Shown here piece after piece: positions 32,132 to 40,643 of a stretch of 64,000 nt of DNA (position 1 is its first letter; every line of letters begins with the position of its first letter). Both the position numbers and the translations under genes were made by a program. The notes under the pieces are model-generated. The model was given only the letters and a program-made list of their open reading frames with translations, made no database searches and was not told the origin of the DNA. Origin of the DNA: Hamadaea sp. (lineage in GTDB: Bacteria > Actinomycetota > Actinomycetes > Mycobacteriales > Micromonosporaceae); NCBI RefSeq assembly GCF_013362815.1, contig NZ_JABFVK010000017.1, positions 1 to 64,000 of the forward strand. The letters are read 5' to 3'.

Positions 32132-32965
32132 TCAGACGCGAGGCAGGCCGATCGGGTTGACGTCGGGGATCGCCCGCGCAGCGGCCCGAGCAAGAGGCGT
32201 CAGCAGCTCGACGAGCCGGTCGGTCGACCCGAGCGCGTGCCACGGCCGCATCGCGGCCTCGTCGGTGAGCCCTTCGATCCGCCGGTACGCCTCGATCGCG
32301 CTGGTGGTGGCGGTCGCCGCCGAGGTCAGCCAGCCCCGGCGCCGCAGTCGGTCGACGGCCGCGTCCCATTCGTCATCGGTCCAGCCCCGGGCCGGTTGCA
32401 GCGTCTGCCGGGACAGGTCCAGCCCGGATCGCCAGGCGAGCGACTCGCAGCCGTCGAGCCCGGCCGTGACCAGGGCGGCCACGTGCCCGTCGCCGCGGTG
32501 TTCCCGCAGGGTCGTCGCCGACTGCCACAGCCGTGCGTACGGCTCTGCTGGCATGGGCACAGCGAGATTGGCCGCGCCGAGCATTCGCCCCGCCGGTTCG
32601 GCGGCGGCCGCTGCCCGGCTCAGCAGCTCGGCGGCCTCGGCGACGTGCTCGGCGTCGAAGTCGGCGAGCAGAGCCCGCAGGCTCGCGACCGCGCCCGCCT
32701 GCCGTGCTTCGAGGGCTGCGGCCGGGGTGGCCCGGCTCCACACATCAGGCAGAGCGCGGGCCACCGTCGCCGGGGCGAACCCGAAGAACGCCGCCACCAC
32801 GGGGGCGGGGCCGACCGGTCCGAGCACGGCCGCCCGCCCGGCGAAGTATCCCCGCCAGAAGCCGCGCAGGCCGGCCGCCTCGAAGTGTTCGCGCGCCTCG
32901 GGCGCGAAGTACGTGACCGCGTGGAGCGGTTCGAACAGTGTCCACATCCGACGCGCGAGGTGCAT
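32132..32965 (-). CDS. SCO6745 family protein
   Basis: A 277-residue, largely helical, Ala-rich protein. It begins RRMWTLFEPLHAVTYFAPEA and contains the block FWRGYFAGRAAVLGPVGPAP, both typical of the SCO6745/SalK family of actinobacteria. A C-terminal region (GWTDDEWDAAVDRLRRRGWL) resembles a winged helix. The biochemical role is unknown: some members sit in antibiotic clusters, but none is evident here. It lies 10 bp downstream of the small membrane protein gene on the same strand and is probably co-transcribed with it. Confidence 0.82.
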   Translation of the reverse strand: MHLARRMWTLFEPLHAVTYFAPEAREHFEAAGLRGFWRGYFAGRAAVLGPVGPAPVVAAFFGFAPATVARALPDVWSRATPAAALEARQAGAVASLRALLADFDAEHVAEAAELLSRAAAAAEPAGRMLGAANLAVPMPAEPYARLWQSATTLREHRGDGHVAALVTAGLDGCESLAWRSGLDLSRQTLQPARGWTDDEWDAAVDRLRRRGWLTSAATATTSAIEAYRRIEGLTDEAAMRPWHALGSTDRLVELLTPLARAAARAIPDVNPIGLPRV

Positions 32966-32975
32966 GAGACCGAAC

Positions 32976-33455
32976 CTAGTCGGTGTCGAGGCTGCGCTTG
33001 CGCCGGAGGTACTTCTCGCGGAATTCCAGCGGCACGAACACCAGCGTGATCACGACGTCAGCCACGATCGCCCACAGCACCACGGTCCAGGGATCGAGGT
33101 GCGGTAGACCGGCGCTCTCCGCCCAGCTCGTGGTGAGGCCGAGCGGTGGGAAGCCCTCCCAGAACAGGAACCACAACAGTGGGCCCAGTCCGACGGCGAG
33201 CCCGTACGCCGTGTAGTGCCCCGCGTGCGAGAACCCGATGCCCAGCAGGATCGCCAGGATCAGGAAGACCACGACGGCGACTCGCTGACCGCTGTCGGTC
33301 GGGAAGCCGTCGGTGATCACCTCGCCGAGCGACTTGCCGCTGTTGAGCACCTGCCGCCAGAACACCGCCAGGAGCACGATCGCCCCGACGATGACGACGG
33401 CGAAGAGCAACCCGCGGAATATCTTCGCGCCCCCGCTGCTCTCGGTTTCGGACAT
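32976..33455 (-). CDS. Small membrane protein of unknown function
   Basis: A 159-residue protein with four predicted membrane spans (IFRGLLFAVVIVGAIVLLAV, VAVVVFLILAILLGIGFSHA, AYGLAVGLGPLLWFLFWEGF and TVVLWAIVADVVITLVFVPL). A basic C-terminus follows (EKYLRRKRSLDTD). No family recognised. A ggagagcaaaggc leader gives an acceptable ribosome-binding site. It probably shares an operon with the SCO6745 gene. Confidence 0.72.
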   Translation of the reverse strand: MSETESSGGAKIFRGLLFAVVIVGAIVLLAVFWRQVLNSGKSLGEVITDGFPTDSGQRVAVVVFLILAILLGIGFSHAGHYTAYGLAVGLGPLLWFLFWEGFPPLGLTTSWAESAGLPHLDPWTVVLWAIVADVVITLVFVPLEFREKYLRRKRSLDTD

Positions 33456-33536
33456 GCCTTTGCTCTCCTCCCCTTGGAGGCCGGCGACGTGAGGGTCCCG
33501 GCCCCGAACGCCGACACGCTACTGGAAAGAGTCCAC

Positions 33537-34475
33537 TCAGGCAGCGCGTCGCTGAGTGCCGCCACGGCGGGCCGCCGATGCGCCCACAGATCGTCTCATC
33601 GAAGTCGAAGCGAGGCGACGTCCGGCCGAACCGAAGTCGGTGACCGATCCGGTGACGTCGGCGTCGCACCCCGAGGACACCGCACGCAGCTCAAACGCGG
33701 TGTCGTCCAGTTCGGCCGCACAGACGTGCCGGGTCTCGGCGAAGTCCTCGGCGTCGCTCTCGCTCCGTCCGGTCTGGACCGCGTACGCCGCGAGGCGCTC
33801 ACTGCTGTCGGTGATCCGATCCTGCCGGGCCCGGACGGCCAACGCCTGGGCCGCCACCGCCTCGCGTTCCCGGCGACGCCCTTCGAGCCGCAGGTGCTCC
33901 GCACGGCGAGCGGCAGCCAAGGCGACGCTGCGTGCCCCGCTCACGATGGCGGCGTCGGGGTTGATCGGCCGGGCGGCGATCTCGGCCCAGGCCGCGTGCG
34001 CGGCGCGCTGCCGCTCGTGCATCCGTTCCCGGCGGCGCGCCGCCTGCTGGGAGATGGACGGCAGCGGCTGCCCCGCCGCGTCGCACCAGGCCGCCAGCAG
34101 GTTGAGAACCTGCCGCTCGACGCGAGCGGGCGAGTCGCCCGCGAGTGGCACTCCGCGCGCCGCACTGCCGTCCGGGTCGTGGTCGAGCGCGTGGACCACG
34201 TCCAACGGCGTCCAGCCGGCCTCGAAGAACCGGCCGATGCGGCGACGCAGCTCGGGTGGCTGCAACTCGCGCAGACTCACGAGCTCGTAGAGCAGCCAGC
34301 GGACGGCCTGCTCCTGGTCGGCGCGCCCGACGGGCACCCGCGCGGGGTCGACCGACGAATGGCCGAACGCCCAGTACGGGTGGCACTCGGGACAGCGGCG
34401 TTCGCTGTCGCCCAGGTCGAACCTGCGCGTCTGCTGATCGCATCGGCCGCACCAGGGCGGCATCTCCATCGCCAT
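33537..34475 (-). CDS. Zinc-ribbon protein with long Ala/Arg-rich helical region
   Basis: A 312-residue protein. The N-terminus has a zinc ribbon made of CGRCDQQTRRFDLGDSERRC and the following PEC, so two CxxC pairs about 18 residues apart. The middle (RRRIGRFFEAGWTPLDVVHALDHDP) resembles a replication-type or helix-turn-helix segment found in actinobacterial plasmid and chromosomal proteins. A coiled, Ala/Arg-rich region and a basic tail follow. A nucleic-acid-binding role is plausible but unproven. The start at the ATG at 34475 places the ribbon at the extreme N-terminus. Confidence 0.65.
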   Translation of the reverse strand: MAMEMPPWCGRCDQQTRRFDLGDSERRCPECHPYWAFGHSSVDPARVPVGRADQEQAVRWLLYELVSLRELQPPELRRRIGRFFEAGWTPLDVVHALDHDPDGSAARGVPLAGDSPARVERQVLNLLAAWCDAAGQPLPSISQQAARRRERMHERQRAAHAAWAEIAARPINPDAAIVSGARSVALAAARRAEHLRLEGRRREREAVAAQALAVRARQDRITDSSERLAAYAVQTGRSESDAEDFAETRHVCAAELDDTAFELRAVSSGCDADVTGSVTDFGSAGRRLASTSMRRSVGASAARRGGTQRRAA

Positions 34476-34660
34476 GACCGGGACTCCCTGCTGTCTCAGG
34501 CAGCGGTTAGGGGTGAAGCACCTGTCACGGCCGACGATAACGGTGAGGTACGACAAAAACTCCGAGCGTTACCCGAACACCTGTCCCAAGATGCCGTCAT
34601 GGCAGGTCACGCACTGCGGCTGGCCGGGCGCGAGCTGCCCGTCGGAGTTGCTCGACGAGT

Positions 34661-35323
34661 TCACCGCTGCGAAGGTCGTCCACTGGGAAGCGCCGCCAGC
34701 AGGTCCGCCAGCTCCGTCGGACGGCTGAACATCGGCCAGTGGTCGCCCAGCGACTCGACCACATCCGCGCCTTGGAGCAGCGCGAAGTACGGGTGGCCCG
34801 ACGCGATCATTCCGCGTACCTGGTCGGCGGGGAACCCGCAGGTGACGAGGGTCTGCGGCAGGTTCGCGTACTCCGGGGTGTAGTGCACGCCCTGGGTCAC
34901 CGAGGCGAACGGATGCGGCCTGCCCTCCTCCTTCAAGTGCTCCGGAACGGGCACCAGGCCGTCCACGACCGAGGCGCGCGTCTGCTCCTGCTCCTCCGGC
35001 GAGGTGGTGTCGAACTGCGACATCCCCTCCGGCAACGGCCCACTGTCCACATAGACCACACGGCCGATCCGGTCCGCGACCTGCCCGGCCGCCGTCGACA
35101 CCACCATGCCGCCGTAACTGTGGCCCACCAGTACCACGTCACGCAGATCGTTCTTCTCCAGCACCGCGATCAGCTCGGCCACGTGCGCGTCCAGGTCCGT
35201 GCCCGGTTCCAGATTCAAATCCAACGGGTACGCCGAATGCCCGAGCGAGGTCAGCCGGCTCACCACGTCACGCCAGGCCGACGCGCCGAGCCACATTCCG
35301 GGAACAAGTACGAAGGTCGTCAT
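34661..35323 (-). CDS. Alpha/beta-fold hydrolase (EstC/hydroxynitrile-lyase-like)
   Basis: A 220-residue hydrolase. It has FVLVPGMWLGASAW (oxyanion region), nucleophile Ser in VGHSYGGMVV, an acidic residue in VYVDSG or the later loop, and His in GDHWPMFS near the C-terminus. This layout matches small salicylate-esterase or hydroxynitrile-lyase-like proteins. The ATG at 35323 is chosen because the preceding frame is Arg/Pro-rich filler and VRMTTFVLVPG begins the fold. The substrate is unknown. A 13-bp inverted repeat lies upstream at 35441-35493. Confidence 0.85.
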   Translation of the reverse strand: MTTFVLVPGMWLGASAWRDVVSRLTSLGHSAYPLDLNLEPGTDLDAHVAELIAVLEKNDLRDVVLVGHSYGGMVVSTAAGQVADRIGRVVYVDSGPLPEGMSQFDTTSPEEQEQTRASVVDGLVPVPEHLKEEGRPHPFASVTQGVHYTPEYANLPQTLVTCGFPADQVRGMIASGHPYFALLQGADVVESLGDHWPMFSRPTELADLLAALPSGRPSQR

Positions 35324-35440
35324 ACGAACCACGCTAGACCTGATTGCGGACAGGTCCTGTCCTCGTTGTGCCTCCATCTTCGGCGGACGTCGCGTGCCTC
35401 TGGCGGCCGGGCCCCCCGAGCGGGCGCGCGCCGGGCGGCG

Positions 35441-35493
35441 GGTGGTACGCCATCGACCTGATCTTGGAGCCGTAGCGTGCATGGCGTACCACC
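35441..35493. repeat. Hairpin-forming dispersed repeat, copy 2
   Basis: ggtggtacgccat (35441-35453) and its perfect complement (35481-35493) flank a 27-nt loop containing acctgatcttgg. Positions 35441-35470 match the repeat at 22771-22800 at 25 of 30 bases. It lies between two leftward genes, 27 bp after the AlkZ-like stop codon at 35520 and 117 bp upstream of the hydrolase start. Confidence 0.7.
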
Positions 35494-35519
35494 GACGCGC
35501 CGACCGTTTCTCGCGACGG

Positions 35520-36692
35520 TCATGCGAGCAGCGCGCGCTCGATGTCGCTGTGGCGACGGCCGCGCGCCGCTATCCGCAGATCACCGAGCCAGCCCTGCAA
35601 CCGGCCGCCGGCCTGCTCGATCTCGGCGATCTTGTCCGCACCGAGGTCTTCGAGGAGCCGGAAGACGATCTCGCCGTCGGAGCGCTGCGCCCAGCCGCCG
35701 ACGATGCGCCCGTCGCTCCACACCGTCGCGCCGACGTTGCCCGTCCGGTCGAACACCATCCCGGAGTGCTCGCCGAGGTACCAATCCCGGGCAGACCAGC
35801 CCATCGGCGTCGGGTCCAACGCGGGGAGCAGCGCGACCCAGGGCTCCGGCTCCGGCACCGGATCGGCGTCCTCCGCGAGGACGAAACCGGGCTGTCCGTC
35901 GAGGTCGACCTCGACCGCACCGATCGCGGCGAGCGCCTTGCGAGCCTGGGTGAGCGTCCAGCCGGCCCACCACTTGAGGTCGGACGCGGGCGCGGGGCCG
36001 AACGCGGCCAGCCACCGCCGGGCCAACTCCGCGCGGGCCTCCTCCTCCTCGATCTCCGGTACGCCGCCCGGCAGCCACTTCTCCATGGGCGACCAGGTCC
36101 ACTGCGTATTCGTCCAAGTGCCCCCGGCCGGACGGCCCCGCGCGACGCGACCCTCGACAGCGAGCAGGAACAGAACCCAGGCAGTGATCGTCTGAGTGGA
36201 CTCATAGGGTTTACCAGGCGCGATGGTGACCTGCGTACGCAGTCTCGGCTCGTCGACGGACAGCTGCGCCGCCGTCGCCTCGCCGCGCGCGGCCAGCGCC
36301 GTCTCCGTGGCGCGTTCCAGGTCGGCGAGCCAAGCGGCGTCCCCCGCACCCGCATCGGCCAGCAACTTGAGGTACGTCTTGCGCGATTGGGCCGCCACGG
36401 CCACTCCGCAGGACCGCTGGATCGCCGGGACGAGGTCGAGCGGGGCGACGAACAGCGTACGCCGCATGCCGTGCAGGCGAAGGAGCGTGCGATCGGCGTA
36501 CAACGCCTGGTCGACGGCCTCCACGGTGACGCCGGGACAGCGGGCGAAGACCGACAGATAGACGGTCGCCGGATCAGTCGCGTGAAGTACGCCCACCGCC
36601 CGCACCGCCTCGTCGATCGAGCCCGCCGGGGTGCTGAGCCGGTGTCGCCGAGCCAGCCGCGCTCGCCGTTCGGCCACCGTGATCGTCCGCAT
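35520..36692 (-). CDS. AlkZ/YcaQ-family winged-helix protein (HTH_42)
   Basis: A 390-residue protein of three tandem winged helices followed by a beta-barrel, the fold of AlkZ-type DNA glycosylases (PF06224). Recognisable blocks are RRARLARRHRLSTPAGS, LLRLHGMRRTLFVAPLDLVP and LLPALDPTPMGWSARDWYLG. In characterised members a QxQ or QxD motif before DPxxxYLS is catalytic. Here the equivalent is His37-Ala-Thr39 (VLHATDPATVYLS), so glycosylase activity is doubtful or the chemistry differs. The start at the ATG at 36692 begins the first helix. Upstream frame is low-complexity Arg/Gly. Confidence 0.82.
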   Translation of the reverse strand: MRTITVAERRARLARRHRLSTPAGSIDEAVRAVGVLHATDPATVYLSVFARCPGVTVEAVDQALYADRTLLRLHGMRRTLFVAPLDLVPAIQRSCGVAVAAQSRKTYLKLLADAGAGDAAWLADLERATETALAARGEATAAQLSVDEPRLRTQVTIAPGKPYESTQTITAWVLFLLAVEGRVARGRPAGGTWTNTQWTWSPMEKWLPGGVPEIEEEEARAELARRWLAAFGPAPASDLKWWAGWTLTQARKALAAIGAVEVDLDGQPGFVLAEDADPVPEPEPWVALLPALDPTPMGWSARDWYLGEHSGMVFDRTGNVGATVWSDGRIVGGWAQRSDGEIVFRLLEDLGADKIAEIEQAGGRLQGWLGDLRIAARGRRHSDIERALLA

Positions 36693-36928
36693 GCCCCGTT
36701 GATACCAGAGCCCCCCGACACCCCGGCCGATTCGCCGCCACCCGGCGCGCTCCCGCGCCGCACGCCACGCCACGCCCCGCGCCACCCGGCGCACCCCGCC
36801 ACCCGGCGCGCCCCCGCAGCCGTTGATCATGGAGTTTCAGCCACGACACACCGCTCGATCACGCCCGTTAGTTCATGATCGCGCGGAAAAGGCGGGAGGG
36901 ATCCCCGAGAACCGGGTATGCAGGAGGA
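36693..36928. other. Low-complexity intergenic region with dispersed repeat
   Basis: 36716-36825 is a C-rich, low-complexity stretch with repeated ccacccggcgcg strings. It is followed by copy C of the 42-nt repeat (36839-36880) and a ribosome-binding site (aggagga, 36922-36928) for the gene at 36929. I see no gene in it. Confidence 0.6.
36839..36880 (-). repeat. Dispersed 42-nt intergenic repeat, copy C
   Basis: Read on the minus strand it begins gatcatgaactaacgggcgt, matching copy B (30740) at 36 of 42 positions. It lies in the divergent gap between the AlkZ-like gene and the LPEGEY gene at 36929. The opposite orientation to copies A and B shows that orientation is not fixed relative to the window. 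Confidence 0.8.
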
Positions 36929-37366
36929 ATGGCGAAGCAAGAGAGATCCGCCGCCCTCGACCGCCTCCTGGATCGCGCGTACGCGGACGGCGGCAAGCTG
37001 AGCACGGCCGAGCTGCGGGCCGAGGCCGAACGTGAGAAGGCGCCGTCGGGGCTGCTCGCCCGGCTGGACCTGGTGCCGGAGGGCGAGTACACCCGGGAGG
37101 GCCTGCTCAAGGCGTTGCCGGACGAGGACGCCGACCTGTGGCGCGATCCGGAGTCGTTGCCGCTCTCGGAGTTGGACCGCGCGCTCGCGACGTACTCGTC
37201 GGACGGTCAGGCCGACGACGTCACCGGCGGAGACGCCGGAGCCGAGGAGGAGTTCGGCGAAACACCCTGGGCGTTGCAGGATCACGAGAAGGGCGATCCC
37301 GATCCCGATTCGGTCGAGGGCATGCGATTGCGGCCGTCGCCGGAGGGCCGCACCGGGCCAGGCTGA
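36929..37366 (+). CDS. Acidic LPEGEY-family protein with C-terminal tail
   Basis: A 145-residue hydrophilic protein. Residues 1-60 (ALDRLLDRAYADGGKLSTAE, then LARLDLVPEGEYTREGL) repeat the pattern of the 71-residue protein at 4538-4753. The remainder is acidic and probably disordered (DDVTGGDAGAEEEFGE). A strong ribosome-binding site (caggagga) just before the ATG at 36929 fixes the start. It is cytoplasmic, and its function is unknown. The next gene starts 23 bp downstream and may share the transcript. Confidence 0.75.
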   Translation: MAKQERSAALDRLLDRAYADGGKLSTAELRAEAEREKAPSGLLARLDLVPEGEYTREGLLKALPDEDADLWRDPESLPLSELDRALATYSSDGQADDVTGGDAGAEEEFGETPWALQDHEKGDPDPDSVEGMRLRPSPEGRTGPG

Positions 37367-37389
37367 TCCGCGCGCATACCCTCGAACGC

Positions 37390-38646
37390 ATGCGCACAGC
37401 GTTCGAGCAGGCCTGGACAGCGCTCGGCGGCGGGCCGGCGCCCGCGTACTCCGTCGACGATCAGCCGGTGTTGGCCGCCGCGCTGCCCGTCGCCGACCTC
37501 GCGTTGGCGACGGTGACCGCATGCGCCTGTGCGGCCGCGGAGCTGGGACACGCCCGCGACGTGAAGATCGATGCCGCCAGAGTGGCGACCGCGTTCGCCA
37601 GCGAGCGGCACTTGCGCCGCGACGGGCACGCGTACAGCACCTTCGCGCCCGAGTCGGCGTTCTTCCGGGCCGCCGACGGCTGGGTGCGTACCCACGCGAA
37701 CTATCCGCATCACCGCGAACGGCTCCACCACGTCCTCGGCGACGACATCGAGGCGGCCATCGCCGTACGGTCCGCGCACGAGGTGGAGACGCAGGTCCTG
37801 GCCGCGGGCGGGCTCGCGTTCGCGGTGCGTACGGCCGAGCAATGGGCGAGTTCCGCGCCCGGCCAGGCCGTCGCCCGGCTGCCGTTGATCGCTCATTCCG
37901 CCGATCCGGGGATACGCCGAAAGCAGCCCCCCGAGTTCACCGGTGATCGGCCGGCCACCGGATACCGAGTGCTGGACTTGACGAGGGTGATCGCCGGCCC
38001 GGTCGCCACACGTACGCTCGCCTTCTTGGGGGCCGACGTCCTCCGGATCGATCCGCCCCAGCTCCCGGAGCTGGAAGGACAGTGGCTGGACACCGGGATC
38101 GGCAAGCGTTCCACACAGCTCGACCTAGCCCGTCCCACCGACCGCGCGACCTTCGAGGAACTGCTGGCCGACACCGACGTCGTGGTGACCGGCTACCGGC
38201 CAGGTGCGCTGGATCGGTTCGGGCTGTCCCCGGCCGCCCTCGTCGATCGGCGTCCCGGCCTGGTCGTCGCGCGGTTGTCCGCTTGGGGTACCGAAGGACC
38301 TTGGGCAGAGCAGCGTGGCTTCGACAGTCTGGTGCAGGCGGCCACCGGCATCGCACTCATCGAGGGCACTGTGGACAGACCGGGCGTACTGCCGGCGCAG
38401 GCGCTCGATCACGGCACCGGCTACCTCCTCGCCGCGGCCGTGCTGCGCGCATTAGCGGCACAGGTCAGCACCGGCACTGGTCACGTCGCCGAGCTCTGCC
38501 TTGCGCGTACCAGTAAATGGCTCTTGGAACTTCCCGCGCGCGAACAGCTCGCCGGACGCGAGCCGGAACCGACGCTGACCACGGTGGGTGACCTGACCGT
38601 GGCCCAGCCCGCGTTCGGTTCCGGCTCGTGGCCTGAGCCGCGCTAG
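37390..38646 (+). CDS. Family III CoA-transferase-like protein, permuted domain order
   Basis: A 418-residue CaiB/BaiF-fold protein. The usual N-terminal Rossmann entry ([19 protein letters not shown], then [10 protein letters not shown]) occurs only at about residue 195, followed by GKRSTQLDL and [10 protein letters not shown]. The preceding 190 residues resemble what is normally the C-terminal half ([28 protein letters not shown] and [17 protein letters not shown]). The order of halves is therefore exchanged. It may have transferase or racemase activity on acyl-CoAs. The ATG at 37390 is preferred. The stop codon TAG overlaps the stop of the convergent chitinase-like gene inside one CTAG. 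Confidence 0.8.
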   Translation: MRTAFEQAWTALGGGPAPAYSVDDQPVLAAALPVADLALATVTACACAAAELGHARDVKIDAARVATAFASERHLRRDGHAYSTFAPESAFFRAADGWVRTHANYPHHRERLHHVLGDDIEAAIAVRSAHEVETQVLAAGGLAFAVRTAEQWASSAPGQAVARLPLIAHSADPGIRRKQPPEFTGDRPATGYRVLDLTRVIAGPVATRTLAFLGADVLRIDPPQLPELEGQWLDTGIGKRSTQLDLARPTDRATFEELLADTDVVVTGYRPGALDRFGLSPAALVDRRPGLVVARLSAWGTEGPWAEQRGFDSLVQAATGIALIEGTVDRPGVLPAQALDHGTGYLLAAAVLRALAAQVSTGTGHVAELCLARTSKWLLELPAREQLAGREPEPTLTTVGDLTVAQPAFGSGSWPEPR

Positions 38647-40409
38647 CCCTGATACTGCGCGACGATCTTCGTGAAGTCGTAGGGCTGCTGGGAGATGCCG
38701 CTGCAGGCGTCGGCGTCGGTGCCGGTGCCGCAAGCGCGGTCTCTATTGATCGACCAGTACGCGAACCGCCCGAGATGCTTGCTCTTGGCGTAGGTGAGCA
38801 TCTGCTGGAAGTCGGCGACGGTGACGGTCTCGCCGGCCTCGTCGGTCTTGCCGTTCATCGACGAGAACCCGACGTGCGAGTACGCGACCGCGTCCGAATA
38901 CCCGTACGCGTTCTTGACCGCGTTCTTGAGCCCTTCGGTGGCCGCGATGGTGGCGTCGCCCATGTCGCCGGAGAAGCCGCCGTAGTCGAACGGCATGATC
39001 GCCCACACGTCGTTGGCCAGCCCGGAGTTCGCGCCCCGGCTGATCATGTCGAGACCGGTGCTGTCGGGGCCGGTCGGCGTGGTGCCGAAAGTGATGATCG
39101 TCTTGACGCCCGGATTGTTGGTCTTGACGATCTTCAGGGCGTCGATCACCCGCTGCCGGACGGTGGCACTCGACCACTCCGTGGCCTCGATGTCGATGTC
39201 GATCGCCTTCAGCCCGTACGCGTTGATCACCTTCTGGTACGCCCCGGCCAGCGACGACGCGCTCGTGCACTTCTCGCCGAGCTTGTTGCCGGACCAGCCG
39301 CCGATGGAGACCATGACGTCGCCGCCGTTGGCCCGGATGCGGTTGATCTGAGTCTGGTCGTTGCCGCCGGTCAACGGGCGGCTGCCGTCCCACGCCGGGT
39401 TGCAGGTGCCGTCGGAGAGGATGAAGGCGAGGGTGAACCACTTGATCCCGGTGGTGTTCATGACGGTGACCGGGTCTTGCGGGCTGCCCCAGCCGAGGTA
39501 CTCGTAGGGCGCGGCGGCCATCGGGTTCGACGGGGGCGTCGTCCCTCCACTAGAGACAGTGATCTTGTCGAGGTTGGGGCCGCCGTTGGCGGTCGTCGCC
39601 GTCCCGCGTACGGTGTTGGCCCCGGCGTTCAAGGTCACGGTCTGCGGAATGTCCGCCCAGGTGTCCCAGGTCGACGTCGAGGCGAAGTTCAGTGAGCCGT
39701 TGACGGTCGACCCGTTGACGACGACCGACAGCGGCCGGTCGGCCGTGGTGCCGTTGGACGCGCGGAAGGTCAACGTGTACGCACCAGCGGTCGCCACAGT
39801 CACCGAGCACTGCACGTAGGAACCGCTGAGGTTGTCGTAGTTCACGAATCCGGTGCCGGTGAACCCGGTGTGATTGGCCTCCACGACGCCCTGCGAGATC
39901 GTGCAGTCCTCGGCCTGGTAGACGTCGCTGACCGGAGCGGCGGCGACTTCGAAGTCAAGGTAGTCGATGTTCGCGTCGCCGTTGGCGGTGGTCGCCGCGA
40001 GCTTGATCGTGTTCGACCCGGCGACGACGGGCACCGTCACCGTCTTGGTGACCCACGTCGTCCACGCCCCGGTTCCCGGGAAGGAGACAGTGGACCCCGC
40101 CGTCGCGCCGTTGACGACGACGTTCGCCGGGCGGTCGGTGGTGGTGCCGTTGGCGTACCTGATGCCAAGGGTGGCCGTTCCCGCGCCGGCCGCGGTCACG
40201 GTCCAGGTCACCGAGCCACCGACGGCGTTGGCGGTGTTGCAGAACCCGGTTCCGGAGAACCCGGCCCAGTTCGAGTCGATCGTGCCGTCGCAGCTGCCGT
40301 TCTCTGCCTCATACCTGGTCGGAGCGGCCGACGCCGCAGGCGCCCCGATCACGGTGGCCAGCAGTGCGGAGGTGAGGACGGCCGCCCGCACGAGGGCGTG
40401 TCTCTTCAT
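38643..40409 (-). CDS. Secreted GH18 chitinase-like protein with two CBM35 modules
   Basis: A 588-residue extracellular protein. A signal peptide ends at ASA|AP (residue 28). Two CBM35-type modules follow, about 31-157 and 164-287, each starting with a YEAENG or YQAED calcium/sugar-binding strand. A short Pro/Thr linker leads to a GH18 barrel (300-588). SIGGW (368-372) and the catalytic AIDIDIE (402-408, acid Glu408) are present, matching GH18 DxxDxDxE in shortened form. The likely substrate is chitin or a related glycan. The gene is transcribed divergently from a sugar ABC importer (40644), with a GTTAG-N9-CTAAC dyad in the shared promoter. Confidence 0.88.
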   Translation of the reverse strand: MKRHALVRAAVLTSALLATVIGAPAASAAPTRYEAENGSCDGTIDSNWAGFSGTGFCNTANAVGGSVTWTVTAAGAGTATLGIRYANGTTTDRPANVVVNGATAGSTVSFPGTGAWTTWVTKTVTVPVVAGSNTIKLAATTANGDANIDYLDFEVAAAPVSDVYQAEDCTISQGVVEANHTGFTGTGFVNYDNLSGSYVQCSVTVATAGAYTLTFRASNGTTADRPLSVVVNGSTVNGSLNFASTSTWDTWADIPQTVTLNAGANTVRGTATTANGGPNLDKITVSSGGTTPPSNPMAAAPYEYLGWGSPQDPVTVMNTTGIKWFTLAFILSDGTCNPAWDGSRPLTGGNDQTQINRIRANGGDVMVSIGGWSGNKLGEKCTSASSLAGAYQKVINAYGLKAIDIDIEATEWSSATVRQRVIDALKIVKTNNPGVKTIITFGTTPTGPDSTGLDMISRGANSGLANDVWAIMPFDYGGFSGDMGDATIAATEGLKNAVKNAYGYSDAVAYSHVGFSSMNGKTDEAGETVTVADFQQMLTYAKSKHLGRFAYWSINRDRACGTGTDADACSGISQQPYDFTKIVAQYQG

Positions 40410-40429
40410 GCCCTTCCTTTCTGCTTTCT

Positions 40430-40448
40430 GTTAGGTAATCTGACTAAC
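40430..40448. promoter_or_regulatory. GTTAG-N9-CTAAC dyad upstream of chitinase-like gene
   Basis: gttag (40430-40434) and ctaac (40444-40448) flank gtaatctga, 21-39 bp before the leftward start codon at 40409. The spacing suits a repressor or activator site overlapping the promoter. The regulator is unknown. Confidence 0.4.
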
Positions 40449-40543
40449 TGACGCATCACCATAGAGCAGTCCGTCGATCCTCGAAAGAGGCGCGTCGTCG
40501 AAAGACCGGAATAGAGGGATGAATCGTTGACGCGCCCTTAACA

Positions 40544-40570
40544 CCGTGGATATCTTCACGTGAACCACGG
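40544..40570. promoter_or_regulatory. Nested palindromes upstream of sugar ABC operon
   Basis: ccgtgg (40544-40549) and ccacgg (40565-40570) enclose the perfect palindrome ttcacgtgaa (40555-40564). The site is about 75-100 bp upstream of the lipoprotein start and could bind a LacI- or GntR-type sugar regulator. None is encoded nearby. Confidence 0.4.
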
Positions 40571-40643
40571 ACGCCTGAGCAACATCTGTCTACATACGTG
40601 AACTCGATCCCGCGCCCCGAACACCTTCCCTCAAGGAGTGACC

